Positions 43,218 to 52,210 are shown, counted from the first letter of the stretch. The stretch is DNA of 64,000 nt from Mycobacterium sp. EPa45 (GCF_001021385.1 NZ_CP011773.1:5146001-5210000); one strand, 5' to 3'. Numbers and translations: made by a program. Notes: generated from the sequence alone by a model not told the origin.

Positions 43218-43928
43218 GTGGCAGGCACAGCCCTGGTCACCGGCGGCGCCAGCGGGATGGGCCGGGCAACGGCATATCTACTCGCCGAACGCGGTTACCG
43301 GGTCGCGATCGACCACCTCGACCGTGCGGCCGACGCCGAGCAGGTCGCCTGCGATATCGGCGGCATCGCCTACGAGGCCGACGTCGCCGACGTCCGGGCC
43401 GTCGACGCACTCGTCGCCGCCGTCGAGTCGGATCTCGGCCCGATCGACGTCGCGGTGGCCTGTGCGGGCTTCGACGTGGACGTGCCATTGGAGGAGGTGA
43501 CCGAGGATCTGTGGCGCCGCAGCCTCGAGGTGATACTCGGTGGCTGCGCCAACGTGATCGCGACGGTCGGGCCGCGAATGCGGGCGCGACGACAGGGATC
43601 GATCGTCGGCATCTCTTCGGAGCTGGCGTTGCTCGGCGACGAGAACCATGTGCCGTACGTGACGGCGAAGTCGGCCATGATCGGGCTGGTTCGCTCGATC
43701 GCTCGCGAGTACGGCCCTGATCAGGTGCGCGTCAACATCGTCTGCCCGGGCCCTACCGACACCGAGATGCTGACCGAGCGCTGGCGCGGCGAGGACTACC
43801 GGCGCAGCATCGCGCTGAACCGGTTCGGCACCCCCGACGAACTGGCCCGCGCGATCGTCGACGTGGCCGAGTGGACCTGGCTGACCGGCCAGGTGGTCTC
43901 GCCCAACGGCGGCGTGGTGATCCAGTGA
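43218..43928 (+). CDS. short-chain dehydrogenase/reductase
   Basis: This 236-residue SDR starts at GTG 43218, right after the creatininase-family stop. It has TGGASGMGRA, catalytic serine in GISSELA and YVTAK. The usual NNAG is replaced by ACAGF. IDHLDRAADA after strand 2 has Asp at the cofactor-selecting position, so NAD is likely. It probably oxidises a hydroxyl group on the cluster's substrate. The stop overlaps the next start by four bases (GTGA). Confidence 0.86.
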   Translation: MAGTALVTGGASGMGRATAYLLAERGYRVAIDHLDRAADAEQVACDIGGIAYEADVADVRAVDALVAAVESDLGPIDVAVACAGFDVDVPLEEVTEDLWRRSLEVILGGCANVIATVGPRMRARRQGSIVGISSELALLGDENHVPYVTAKSAMIGLVRSIAREYGPDQVRVNIVCPGPTDTEMLTERWRGEDYRRSIALNRFGTPDELARAIVDVAEWTWLTGQVVSPNGGVVIQ

Positions 43929-44644
43929 GCGGACCCATCGCACTGGTGACCGGCGCCGCGGGCGGGATCGGCCGTGCGATCGTGACGGCACTCGCCGATG
44001 CCGGCTGGACCGTCGTCGCCAGCGACCTGCCCGAAGCCGGCGAGATCCCCGGCGCCGCCAGGACAATGCCGGCAGACCTGCGCGCCCGGACCGCGTGCCG
44101 CGCTCTCGTGGACGCCGTCGTCGCCGACTTCAGCCGGCTCGACCTGCTGGTGAACAACGCCGCCACGATGACGGTCGTCGCGCCGACTCCTGCCACGATG
44201 GACCTGTGGTGGCGAGACATCGACGTGAACCTGTCGTCGCCGCTCTGGCTGACCCAGGCCGCGGCGCCGGCGCTGCGCGCGGCGTGCGGACAGGTCGTGA
44301 ACATCTGCAGCATCTCCGGGCTGCGCGGCGAGCCGGGCTTCAGCGCCTACGCGGCCAGTAAGGCCGGCCTGCTCGGGATGACCCGCTCGCTGGCGCGCGA
44401 ACTGGCACCGGCAGTGCGGGTCAACGCTGTCGCCCCCGGGCCAACCGACACCGAACAACTCCACCGCGACGCCGAGTTTCGCGGGGTCAGCCTGGCGCAG
44501 CTGCACCGCGAGTACAGCGCCGAAATTCCGATCGGCCGGCTGATCCAGCCCGGTGAGGTGGCCGGCGTGGTGCGGTTCCTGGCCGGCGCACGTTCGTTCA
44601 CCGGCGAGTGCGTGCAGGTCAACGGCGGGATGCTGATGTCGTGA
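43925..44644 (+). CDS. short-chain dehydrogenase/reductase
   Basis: This 239-residue SDR has TGAAGGIGRA, NNAAT, ICSISG and YAASK, so the catalytic triad is complete. ASDLPEAG follows strand 2 with an aspartate consistent with NAD. GTG 43925 overlaps the previous gene's stop and its own stop overlaps the TetR start. With the SDR before it, the cluster holds two dehydrogenases in one operon, which suggests sequential oxidation of two hydroxyls or a stereo-inversion. Confidence 0.86.
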   Translation: MSGPIALVTGAAGGIGRAIVTALADAGWTVVASDLPEAGEIPGAARTMPADLRARTACRALVDAVVADFSRLDLLVNNAATMTVVAPTPATMDLWWRDIDVNLSSPLWLTQAAAPALRAACGQVVNICSISGLRGEPGFSAYAASKAGLLGMTRSLARELAPAVRVNAVAPGPTDTEQLHRDAEFRGVSLAQLHREYSAEIPIGRLIQPGEVAGVVRFLAGARSFTGECVQVNGGMLMS

Positions 44645-45306
44645 CAAGCGAATTCGACCGCCGCGGAGACATTCTCGTGGTGGCTGCCCGGCTGTTCGCC
44701 GAGCGCGGTTATCTCAACACCACGATGACCGAGATCGCCCGCACCTGCGGGCTCGGGCAGTCATCGCTCTACTACTGGTTCCGGCAGAAAGAAGACATCC
44801 TGTTGGGCCTGCTCGCCCTCAACCGGGTGTCTCTCGCGTTCGCCCGGCAGATGGTGGCAGCCTCGGGTTCACCCGCGGTGCGGCTGCTGCGCCTGCTGCG
44901 ATTGGACATCGGCGAGCTGTGTTCTGCTGCGGTCGACATCTGTGAGGTCGAGGTGCTCGCCGAAGCGCAGCCCGAGGTGTTCGCCGAGTTCTGGGCTGAC
45001 ACCGCCGAACTGCACCGGCATATGGCCACGCTCATCAGCGACGGCATCACCTGCGGTGAATTCGTCGACTGCGACCCCGAATTCGCCGCGCTGAACATCT
45101 GCGCCGCCGAAGAAGGCGTGCAGCGCCGCTATCGGAACTCCGCCGCGCACGCGCCCGGCGGCAACAGCCCGTTCCGGCACCCGGACTACTCGCGTGAGCA
45201 CATCGCCGATGAACTGTCCGCCATGTTGGTGCGCGGACTACTGCGCGACCCGACGACGCTGCCGGCCCTTCGGGCCCAGGCCGGCGACTGCAGTGACGGC
45301 CGGTAG
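44641..45306 (+). CDS. TetR-family repressor
   Basis: The 221-residue regulator has an N-terminal helix-turn-helix (about 10-55; TTMTEIARTCGLGQSSLYYWF) and a C-terminal ligand domain with several cysteines (C98, C104 region). GTG 44641 overlaps the stop of the second SDR, so it is the last gene of the creatininase-SDR-SDR operon. Candidate operators are the palindromes at 42304-42338. It is a different TetR lineage from the one at 38678. Confidence 0.86.
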   Translation: MTSEFDRRGDILVVAARLFAERGYLNTTMTEIARTCGLGQSSLYYWFRQKEDILLGLLALNRVSLAFARQMVAASGSPAVRLLRLLRLDIGELCSAAVDICEVEVLAEAQPEVFAEFWADTAELHRHMATLISDGITCGEFVDCDPEFAALNICAAEEGVQRRYRNSAAHAPGGNSPFRHPDYSREHIADELSAMLVRGLLRDPTTLPALRAQAGDCSDGR

Positions 45307-45310
45307 CCGG

Positions 45311-45673
45311 TTAGCGGGTGGCCAGCAGGTCGATGATGAAAATGAGTGTCTTTCCGGACAGCTGGTGTCCGGAGCCCGCCGGGCCGTACGCCTGCTCGGG
45401 TGGGATCGTCAATTGACGCCGGCCACCGACTTTCATGCCTGGGATACCGTCCTGCCAACCCTGGATCAACCCGCGCAGCGGGAAGGAAATGGACTCACCG
45501 CGATTCCACGAGCTGTCGAACTCTTCACCGGTGTCGTACTCGACACCCACATAGTGCACATCCACGACGGCGCCGGGCTTGGCCTCATCGCCGTCGCCGA
45601 CCACCAGGTCCTCGATGACAAGATCGCTGGGCGCCGGGCCGTCGGGAAATTCGATCACGGGTTTGCTCGTCAC
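45311..45673 (-). CDS. FKBP-type peptidyl-prolyl isomerase
   Basis: This 120-residue single-domain FKBP speeds cis-trans isomerisation at proline and has no signal peptide, so it acts in the cytoplasm. The binding pocket residues are seen in VDVHYVGVEYDTGEEFDSSW, SFPLRGLIQGWQDGIPGM and PPEQAYGPAGSG. The gene is only 4 bases from the convergent TetR gene. In related mycobacteria a gene of this kind lies close to gltA2; here they are separated by about 8 kb of accessory genes. Confidence 0.9.
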   Translation of the reverse strand: MTSKPVIEFPDGPAPSDLVIEDLVVGDGDEAKPGAVVDVHYVGVEYDTGEEFDSSWNRGESISFPLRGLIQGWQDGIPGMKVGGRRQLTIPPEQAYGPAGSGHQLSGKTLIFIIDLLATR

Positions 45674-45691
45674 CGGTCACACAGTAGTCGC

Positions 45692-46477
45692 TCAGGCGCT
45701 GCTGACCGAGCGTTCTACCCGCCCGTCCGTACCGCGGCGCTCCCGCGCGGTGACGGTCGACGTCGTGGCGGTCAACCGCACCCGGTCGGCGCGGAACAGG
45801 TCGTAGGCATACTCGAACGGCCGGTCGGCGGCGTCGCGGGTGATCCGGGTGATCGCCACCAGCGGCCGCCGGTGCGCGATGCCCAGCCAATCGGCCTCCC
45901 GCGGACTGGCGCTGACCACCTCGATGGTCTCACTGGACGTGGCGGGCACCAGCCCGTAGCGCACGGCGAACAGCTCGTAGAGCGAGCCGCCGAGAGGTTG
46001 CTCCAGCAAGTCGATGACATGCCCGGCGACGAAGCACGAGAAGTCCACCGAGAGTGGCACCCCGTCGGCGAAACGCAGCCGACGGATCGCGAAAATGTCG
46101 TCGCCTGCCTCGATTTCCAGGGCAGCGGCCTCGGCGGGAGTCGCCGGTCTGCGGTCGGTGGCGAGCACCCGGGTCGCGCTGGTGTGCCCACCGCTGCGCA
46201 GCCGGGCGGGCAGCCCGGCCAGCTCGGCGGCGTTGCGCTGCACCACATCTGCGCGGACGAACGTACCGCCGTTGCGACCGGTGCGGCGTTCCAGTACCCC
46301 GGCGCGACTCAACGGCAACAACGCACTGCGCAGAGTGGATCGGGAAACCTCGAAGCGGTCGGCCATCTCACGTTCGGTGCCCAGCCGGGAGCCGGGCCGG
46401 AGGGTGCCCTGCGCGAGCATCGACAGGATGCGCCGACGCACATCCTCGGCGATCGGCCCGCCTTCCGACTCCTCCAT
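45692..46477 (-). CDS. GntR/HutC-family regulator (UTRA domain)
   Basis: This 261-residue regulator has an N-terminal winged helix (about 10-75; LGTEREMADRFEVSRSTLR) and a UTRA effector domain (about 95-240; RRLRFADGVPLSVDFSCF and ITRITRDAADRPFEYAYDLF). Members sense sugars, histidine derivatives or aminophosphonates. It is the last gene of the minus-strand operon kinase-SDR-GntR, 4 bases after the SDR. The inverted repeat at 48359-48385 in the divergent promoter is a candidate binding site. Confidence 0.86.
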   Translation of the reverse strand: MEESEGGPIAEDVRRRILSMLAQGTLRPGSRLGTEREMADRFEVSRSTLRSALLPLSRAGVLERRTGRNGGTFVRADVVQRNAAELAGLPARLRSGGHTSATRVLATDRRPATPAEAAALEIEAGDDIFAIRRLRFADGVPLSVDFSCFVAGHVIDLLEQPLGGSLYELFAVRYGLVPATSSETIEVVSASPREADWLGIAHRRPLVAITRITRDAADRPFEYAYDLFRADRVRLTATTSTVTARERRGTDGRVERSVSSA

Positions 46478-46481
46478 CGGA

Positions 46482-47258
46482 CTAGGAGCTCAGCGCATCC
46501 GGCGATTCCGGCAGCACCTGGCCGCCGTCGACGGCGATCGCCTGACCGGTGATGTAACCGGCTTCGACGGTGGCCAAAAAGGCAGCCAGGTGGCCGATGT
46601 CCTCGGGCTTTCCCAGCGCGCCGGCCGGGATTGCCTTGGTCATCCCCGCGATGTAGTCCTCGCCCATGTCCGCGAGGCCTTCGGTGAAGATGTTGCCCGG
46701 CAGCACCGCGTTCACCGTGATCCCGTGCCGGGCCAATTCGATTGCGGCGGTGCGCATGAAGCCCAGCTGAGCGGCCTTGGACGCGCCGTAGTGCGACCAG
46801 CCCGGGAACCCGGTGATCGGCCCGGTGATCGACGACGTCAGAATCACCCGGCCGCGCCCGGAGGCGATCAGCGCGTCCAAGCAGGCCTGCACGGTGAACA
46901 CGTTGCCTTTGACGTTGACGTCGAGAACCTCGGCCAGCTGTGCCGGCGTCATCGTGGCCACCGGCGCCTCGGGGAAGATACCGGCGTTGGCGCAGACGAC
47001 GTCAATGCCGCCGAACGCGCCGATCACCGCGGCGGCCAGTTCGGCACAGGCGCCCGGACTGGTCACATCGGTCGTTATTCCCAACACTTTTCCGCTGCCC
47101 AGCGCATCCAGATCCGCCACGGCCGAGTCGAGCTCGGCCGCCGAACGGGCGGCGATCGCCACGTTGGCGCCCGCAGTGGCGAACACCGAGGCGATGCCGC
47201 GGCCGATCCCCTTGCTGCCGCCGGTCACCACGACGGACGTGGATTGCAGATCAAACAC
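46482..47258 (-). CDS. short-chain dehydrogenase/reductase
   Basis: From GTG 47258 the product is 258 residues with [10 protein letters not shown], catalytic serine in LTSSITG and [15 protein letters not shown] after strand 2 has Arg in the cofactor-selecting place, so NADP is likely. AAGGAG lies six bases before the start. It stands between the APH-like kinase (26 bases upstream) and the GntR gene (4 bases downstream), so it probably works on the substrate or product of the kinase/phospho-lyase pair. Confidence 0.85.
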   Translation of the reverse strand: MFDLQSTSVVVTGGSKGIGRGIASVFATAGANVAIAARSAAELDSAVADLDALGSGKVLGITTDVTSPGACAELAAAVIGAFGGIDVVCANAGIFPEAPVATMTPAQLAEVLDVNVKGNVFTVQACLDALIASGRGRVILTSSITGPITGFPGWSHYGASKAAQLGFMRTAAIELARHGITVNAVLPGNIFTEGLADMGEDYIAGMTKAIPAGALGKPEDIGHLAAFLATVEAGYITGQAIAVDGGQVLPESPDALSS

Positions 47259-47284
47259 GCGTAACTCCTTGCCTATGAAGGGTT

Positions 47285-48298
47285 TTAGACCCTGGACCCG
47301 AAGATTGCATCCTGTAGCCAGGTGTGGTCCTCCAGATAACGCCGAGCCAGCCGCGCGGTGTTCGGAGCGAAATCCGCACCGACACCGATCGCCGCGTCGG
47401 CGTCGAAGTGCGAGGCGATCCACGCCGTGAGCATGATTCGCCGCATCATCACGAACGACGGAATGAGCGCAAGGTGGTCGGCAGGGATTGCGCCGACCTG
47501 GAAATAGCCGGTGAGCCACTCGGTGATGATGCGTTCGCCGGCCGGCGTGTCTTCGATGAACGACACCGCCGCACCCAGATCCGCGAGATACCAGGACCAG
47601 CCGCAGTCGTCGAAGTCGATCACGGTGATGCCTGCCCCCGGGTCGGCAGGATTGACCATCAGGTTGGCCAGCCGCAGATCGGCGTGGACAAGGCCGAAAC
47701 GGTCTGGCGCCGAGCCGAAGTCGGTGAGCTTCGCGGTGATCTCGTCGGCGGCGCGCTGAATCAACGCCCGGTCGCCGTGGGTGAGGCCGGGCGCCAGCCG
47801 CCAGTTACCCCAGCGAGCGTCAGGGCCCAGTATCGTCTCGAGGTCCCAGCGGAACCGGGTGAATCCGGCTGGGAACGACCAGTTCCTGGCGTGGGAATGC
47901 ATGACGGCGGTGAGCCGGCCGAGTTGGTCGAAGCCGACGGCGTCCGGGTCCTCTTCGGCTGTGCAACCCGCGACAAATGTGACCGCGTCGACATGCAGGA
48001 CGTCGCCGTCGACCTCGGCGGCCACCACGTCGGTGCCGTCACGCGCGGCCACCAGCTCCGGCGTGACCACCGAGGTCTCGGTCCGCAGCGCCTGCATCCA
48101 CGCCAGCTCGGAGCGGATCGCCTCCAGCGAGTGATAACCGGGCCGGTGCACTCGCAGGACGATCGGGTCGTCGTCCTGAACCAGGTAGGTGGCATTCTCG
48201 GACAGGCTGAGCAGCCGCAGTGGCGTCTCGCTTGCGCGACCGTATGCGGGCAGTGCTGCGCGCGCGAAGAACTCATGAGTCGGCGGCAATCCCGGCAT
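47285..48298 (-). CDS. APH-fold small-molecule kinase (choline/ethanolamine/hydroxylysine kinase-like)
   Basis: The product is 337 residues from ATG 48298 (an ATG at 48316 is possible). It has the eukaryotic-like kinase fold of the APH family: nucleotide loop ENATYLVQ, catalytic [11 protein letters not shown] (HxDxxxxN) and metal-binding VIDFDDCG. The family phosphorylates hydroxyls of aminoglycosides, choline, ethanolamine, hydroxylysine or homoserine. The neighbouring phospho-lyase and permease point to an amino alcohol as substrate. It is the first gene of the minus-strand operon, divergent from the permease. Confidence 0.83.
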   Translation of the reverse strand: MPGLPPTHEFFARAALPAYGRASETPLRLLSLSENATYLVQDDDPIVLRVHRPGYHSLEAIRSELAWMQALRTETSVVTPELVAARDGTDVVAAEVDGDVLHVDAVTFVAGCTAEEDPDAVGFDQLGRLTAVMHSHARNWSFPAGFTRFRWDLETILGPDARWGNWRLAPGLTHGDRALIQRAADEITAKLTDFGSAPDRFGLVHADLRLANLMVNPADPGAGITVIDFDDCGWSWYLADLGAAVSFIEDTPAGERIITEWLTGYFQVGAIPADHLALIPSFVMMRRIMLTAWIASHFDADAAIGVGADFAPNTARLARRYLEDHTWLQDAIFGSRV

Positions 48299-48358
48299 GG
48301 GACCAGTGTGGACCATAAGAACCCATCGAGCAGACCAAATCCACACATTTAACGTTCC

Positions 48359-48385
48359 TGTTTCGTGGCCCGGTTCTGCGAAACA
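48359..48385. promoter_or_regulatory. inverted repeat, divergent kinase/permease promoter
   Basis: TGTTTCG and CGAAACA are 7-bp arms separated by 13 bases. The site is 61 bases from the kinase start and about 190 bases from the permease start. It is a candidate operator for the GntR regulator encoded at 45692-46477. Nothing else recognisable lies in the 280-base gap. Confidence 0.45.
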
Positions 48386-48578
48386 AGCCGGAAACATCCT
48401 TTGCGTATGGGACGGAAGTTCCTGTTGACCAGGCGATCTGGCGGGGGTAACAATGGCGTCGTCGCACCACAAAGCCGTGCCGACATCACCCTCACGTCCC
48501 CGGGTGTACCTGCATTCGGGAAATACCAGACCAAAAGCCGCGCGACCCCCAGTCACGCATCAGATGGGAAACCACACA

Positions 48579-50153
48579 ATGAGCGAGATCATCGATCCGC
48601 CGGCCCCGGCCGGCACCGATGCCAAGTCCGACAGCGTCCAGCGGCTCAAGCCCAATGCCGTCGGGCTGATCGGCGTCCTGTTCATGGCCGTCGCCACGGC
48701 CGCACCGATCACCGCCATGGTCGGCAACGTGCCGATCGCGGTGGGATTCGGCAACGGCGCCTATGCGCCGGCCGGGTACTTCGTCGCCACGATCGTGCTG
48801 ACGTTGTTCGCGATCGGCTACGCGGCGATGAGCAAGCACATCACCGCCACCGGCGCGTTCTACGGCTACATCTCGCACGGGCTGGGCCGTATCGTCGGTC
48901 TTGGCGCCGGGTTCCTGACCGCGATGGCCTACATGGTGTTCGAGGCATCGCTGATCGGAATCTTCGCCTTCTTCGGCAACGACACGTTCAATTCCCTGTT
49001 CCACGTCAATATTCCGTGGATCGTCTTCGCCATCGGCATGCTGGTGGTGAATCTGGTCCTGACCTACTTCGACATCAACGTCGCCGCCAGGGTGCTCGGG
49101 GTCTTCCTGATCACCGAGATCGTCATGTTGTCGTTGATGGCACTCTCGGTGCTGTTCACCGGTGGCGGCCCGCAGGGCTGGTCGTGGGGATCGCTCAACC
49201 CGCTCAACGCTTTTCAGAACCTGTCCGGCTCGGTGGCCGGAGCCGACGGCAGCATGCTCACGGTGGCCGGCTCGGCGGGCATCGGTCTGTTCTTCGCATT
49301 CTGGTCCTGGGTGGGCTTCGAGTCCAGCGCGATGTACGGCGAGGAGTCCAAGAACCCGAAGAAGATCATCCCGATCGCGGTGATCAGCTCGGTGGTCGGC
49401 ATCGGCGTGTTCTACATCCTCATCTCCTGGCTGGCGATCGTCGGCACCGGTCCGCAGAATGCCATTGCCCTGGCCCAGGATTCGGCCACGGCCGGTGACA
49501 TCTTCTTCGGCCCGGTCGGAGCGCACCTGGGAACCTGGGCGGTCGACCTGTTCAAGATCCTGTTGATGACGGGTTCGTTCGCCTGCGGTATGGCGTTCCA
49601 CAACTGCGCTGCCCGCTACATCTACGCGATCGGCCGGGAGAACGTGATCCCCGGCATGCGCAAGACCCTGGGCGCCACCCACGCCACGCACGGCTCGCCG
49701 CACATCGCCGGTCTCGTACAGACCATCTTCGCGACCGTGGTGGTGCTGTTCTTCGCCCTGACCGGACGGGACCCCTACACCGGCCTCTACGGACTGATGG
49801 CACTGCTGGGCACCACCGCCATCCTGATCGTGCAGGCGCTGGCCGCCTTCGCGGTGATCGCCTACTTCCATGTCGGCAAGAACCATCCGGAGACGGCGAA
49901 CTGGTTCCGGACGTTCACCGCGCCGCTACTCGGTGGCCTCGGCATGCTCTATGTGATCTACCTGCTGGCCAAGAATGCATCGTTCGCGGCGGGCACCGCC
50001 TCCAGCGACTGGGTCTTCGAGATCATTCCCTACGTGGTGGCCGTGGTCGGCATCGGTGGCATCCTGCTCGCCGTGTTCCTTAAATACAAGTCGCCCCAGC
50101 AATATTCGGAGCTGGGACGCACCGTCCTGGAAGAGGCGCACGAACGCCAGTGA
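48579..50153 (+). CDS. APC-family amino acid/amine permease
   Basis: This 524-residue inner-membrane transporter has about 12 to 13 hydrophobic helices. The family motifs are FMAVATAAPITAMVGN in helix 1 and FWSWVGFESSAMYGEESKNP in helix 6 with the loop after it. It should import an amino acid or amine driven by protons or sodium. The ATG at 48579 is chosen; another in-frame ATG (48564) lies 15 bases upstream. The aminotransferase-like gene follows 40 bases later on the same strand, so uptake and breakdown are co-expressed. Confidence 0.9.
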   Translation: MSEIIDPPAPAGTDAKSDSVQRLKPNAVGLIGVLFMAVATAAPITAMVGNVPIAVGFGNGAYAPAGYFVATIVLTLFAIGYAAMSKHITATGAFYGYISHGLGRIVGLGAGFLTAMAYMVFEASLIGIFAFFGNDTFNSLFHVNIPWIVFAIGMLVVNLVLTYFDINVAARVLGVFLITEIVMLSLMALSVLFTGGGPQGWSWGSLNPLNAFQNLSGSVAGADGSMLTVAGSAGIGLFFAFWSWVGFESSAMYGEESKNPKKIIPIAVISSVVGIGVFYILISWLAIVGTGPQNAIALAQDSATAGDIFFGPVGAHLGTWAVDLFKILLMTGSFACGMAFHNCAARYIYAIGRENVIPGMRKTLGATHATHGSPHIAGLVQTIFATVVVLFFALTGRDPYTGLYGLMALLGTTAILIVQALAAFAVIAYFHVGKNHPETANWFRTFTAPLLGGLGMLYVIYLLAKNASFAAGTASSDWVFEIIPYVVAVVGIGGILLAVFLKYKSPQQYSELGRTVLEEAHERQ

Positions 50154-50193
50154 GGACCGTCACGGGCCGCGTCGTCAACGAGGGAGTAGCGAT

Positions 50194-51513
50194 ATGAGCT
50201 TTTCCAACATCATGGACTCCAACAGCTACTCGGCGGATCACCCGGTCGATCCCGCCACCGAATCGTTGATCGCGGCCCGTGACCGCATCCTGGGCCCGGC
50301 GTACCGGCTGTTCTACCAACGGCCGGTGCACCTGGTCCGCGGCGAGGGGACTCGCCTCTATGATGCCGACGGCGCCTGCTATCTCGACGCCTACAACAAC
50401 GTCGCCAGCGTCGGCCACTGCCACCCGCACGTGGTGGAGGCGGTCACCCGCCAGCTGTCCACCCTGAACACCCACACCCGCTATCTGCACGGCGGCATCG
50501 TGAATTACAGCGAGCGCCTGCTGGGCACAATGCCGGAGCAGATTGACCAGGTGATGTACGCCTGCACCGGCTCAGAGGTCAATGACCTGGCATTGCGTGT
50601 CGCCGAAATGTACACCGGCGCAAAGGGTGTCATCGTCACCACCGACGCCTATCACGGCAACACTGCCGCGGTCACCGCGATCTCGCCGTCCATCGGCGGC
50701 GCCACCGTGCTCGGTGAGCACGTCCGTACGGTCCCGCCACCGGACAGCTACCGCATACCCGCCGACGAACTCGCCGACCGGTTCACCGCCGACGTCGTCA
50801 CCGCGATCGACAAGCTGGTCGACAGCGGCGCCGGTTTCTCCGCCCTGATCGTCGACACCATCTTCTCCTCGGACGGCATCTATCCCGATCCCTCCGTGCT
50901 GGCGCCTGCGGTGGAGGCGGTGCACCGTGCCGGCGGCGTCTTCATCGCCGATGAGGTGCAGCCGGGATTCGGCCGCACCGGCGATGCGATGTGGGGCTTC
51001 CTGCGGCACGGCGTGGCGCCGGATCTGGTCACGATGGGCAAGCCCATGGGCAACGGCATGCCGATCGCGGCGATGGCGGCCCGCTCGGAGGTGCTCGACG
51101 CCTTCGCCCGCGAGGTGCCCTACTTCAACACCTTCGGCGGCAACCCGGTGACGGTAGCCGCGGCGGCGGCCGTCCTGGACGTCATCGAGGACGAGAAGCT
51201 GATGTGCAATGCCGCAGACGTCGGTTCGCAACTGCGTTCCGAACTCGCGCGCCTCGGCGCCGATCATCCGCGCATCGGCGATGTCCGCGGCGCCGGGCTG
51301 TACGTCGGCGTCGAGGTGATCGATGAAACCGGTGCGCCGGACCGGGCCGGTGCCCGGGCACTGGTCAACGCCATGCGGGAGCGCCGGGTGCTGATCTCGG
51401 TATGCGGCCACGACGGCAACGTGCTGAAGATCAGACCGCCACTCGTCTTTTCCAGCTCCGACGTCGACTGGTTCTGCACCGAGTTCGCCGCCGCCCTCGC
51501 TTCGCCGTTTTGA
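50194..51513 (+). CDS. class III aminotransferase-fold phospho-lyase-like enzyme
   Basis: This 439-residue PLP enzyme has the PLP aspartate in ADEVQPGFGRTG (D253) and the PLP lysine in VTMGKPMGNGMP (K283). The segments YLDAYNNVASVGHCHP, TGSEVNDLALR and VTMGKPMGNG closely follow ethanolamine-phosphate and 5-phosphohydroxylysine phospho-lyases (AGXT2L type) as I remember them, rather than ordinary transaminases. Such enzymes convert an O-phospho amino alcohol into an aldehyde, ammonia and phosphate. A kinase of the matching type lies across the divergent promoter. The start is ATG 50194, with GAGGGAG upstream. A true transaminase cannot be excluded. Confidence 0.84.
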   Translation: MSFSNIMDSNSYSADHPVDPATESLIAARDRILGPAYRLFYQRPVHLVRGEGTRLYDADGACYLDAYNNVASVGHCHPHVVEAVTRQLSTLNTHTRYLHGGIVNYSERLLGTMPEQIDQVMYACTGSEVNDLALRVAEMYTGAKGVIVTTDAYHGNTAAVTAISPSIGGATVLGEHVRTVPPPDSYRIPADELADRFTADVVTAIDKLVDSGAGFSALIVDTIFSSDGIYPDPSVLAPAVEAVHRAGGVFIADEVQPGFGRTGDAMWGFLRHGVAPDLVTMGKPMGNGMPIAAMAARSEVLDAFAREVPYFNTFGGNPVTVAAAAAVLDVIEDEKLMCNAADVGSQLRSELARLGADHPRIGDVRGAGLYVGVEVIDETGAPDRAGARALVNAMRERRVLISVCGHDGNVLKIRPPLVFSSSDVDWFCTEFAAALASPF

Positions 51514-51540
51514 GCCGTCTTCGTCAGGCACACTGGACTG

Positions 51541-51789
51541 GTGGCTGAAGACAACGACACCCTTTCCCGCATCCACGACCTGGTTGCGCAGGAGCGCGAA
51601 CTGCGTGAGCGGGTGGTGCAGGGACAACTCGACCCGTCCGAGGAGCACAAGCGCCTGAGGGCCATCGAAACCGAACTCGACCAGTGCTGGGACCTGCTTC
51701 GCCAGCGTCGCGCACTGCGCGAGACGGGCGGTGACCCGAGCCAGGCCTCCGTGCGCCCGGGCGATGAAGTCGAGGGCTACCTCAGCTGA
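51541..51789 (+). CDS. DUF2630 small helical protein
   Basis: This 82-residue cytoplasmic protein matches the DUF2630 look: a short helical hairpin (TLSRIHDLVAQERELRER, then CWDLLRQRRALRE), then an acidic tail ending GDEVEGYLS. Function unknown; such proteins are common in actinobacteria. The start is GTG 51541. Its 3' end overlaps the convergent MarR gene by 8 bases. Confidence 0.8.
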   Translation: MAEDNDTLSRIHDLVAQERELRERVVQGQLDPSEEHKRLRAIETELDQCWDLLRQRRALRETGGDPSQASVRPGDEVEGYLS

Positions 51790-52210
51790 GCACGCGAGCC
51801 AGGATCTTCTGCAACGCGTGAAGGTCCTGTTCACTGAGCGAGGCCAGCATCTGCGGTGCCGGGTCATCGGTGGCGTCGAGCACCGCGATGACGTCGCGGC
51901 CCGCGTCGGTGAGTGACACCAGCTTGCAGCGCCGGTTCTCCGGATGAGGCTGGCGGACCACCAGTCCGCGCGCCTCCAGGTCGTTGACGGCCACCGTGGC
52001 GGCGGGTGCGTCGATGGTGGCCGCCTCGGCGACCTGCTTGACGGTCATCGGCTGTGATGCGAGCCGACGCAGGATCCGAATCCTGCTGAACGGCAAGCCC
52101 GTTCGATCAACAACGGCGCGACGCCAGCGGTCCTTGTTGTCCAGCACCAGACTCGACATCGACCGCCACACCTGATCGGCTACCGGGTTACCCGACATCG
52201 GCATGCTCAC
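51782..52210 (-). CDS. MarR-family regulator
   Basis: The product is up to 142 residues with a winged helix: PMTVKQVAEAATIDAPAATVAVNDLEARGLV as recognition region and HPENRRCKLVSLTDAGRDVI as wing. The start may be GTG 52210, ATG 52204 or ATG 52198. It overlaps the upstream MFS exporter gene by about 20 bases, so the exporter and regulator are co-transcribed. This is the usual plan of a drug- or phenolic-acid-inducible efflux pair. Confidence 0.85.
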   Translation of the reverse strand: MSMPMSGNPVADQVWRSMSSLVLDNKDRWRRAVVDRTGLPFSRIRILRRLASQPMTVKQVAEAATIDAPAATVAVNDLEARGLVVRQPHPENRRCKLVSLTDAGRDVIAVLDATDDPAPQMLASLSEQDLHALQKILARVLS

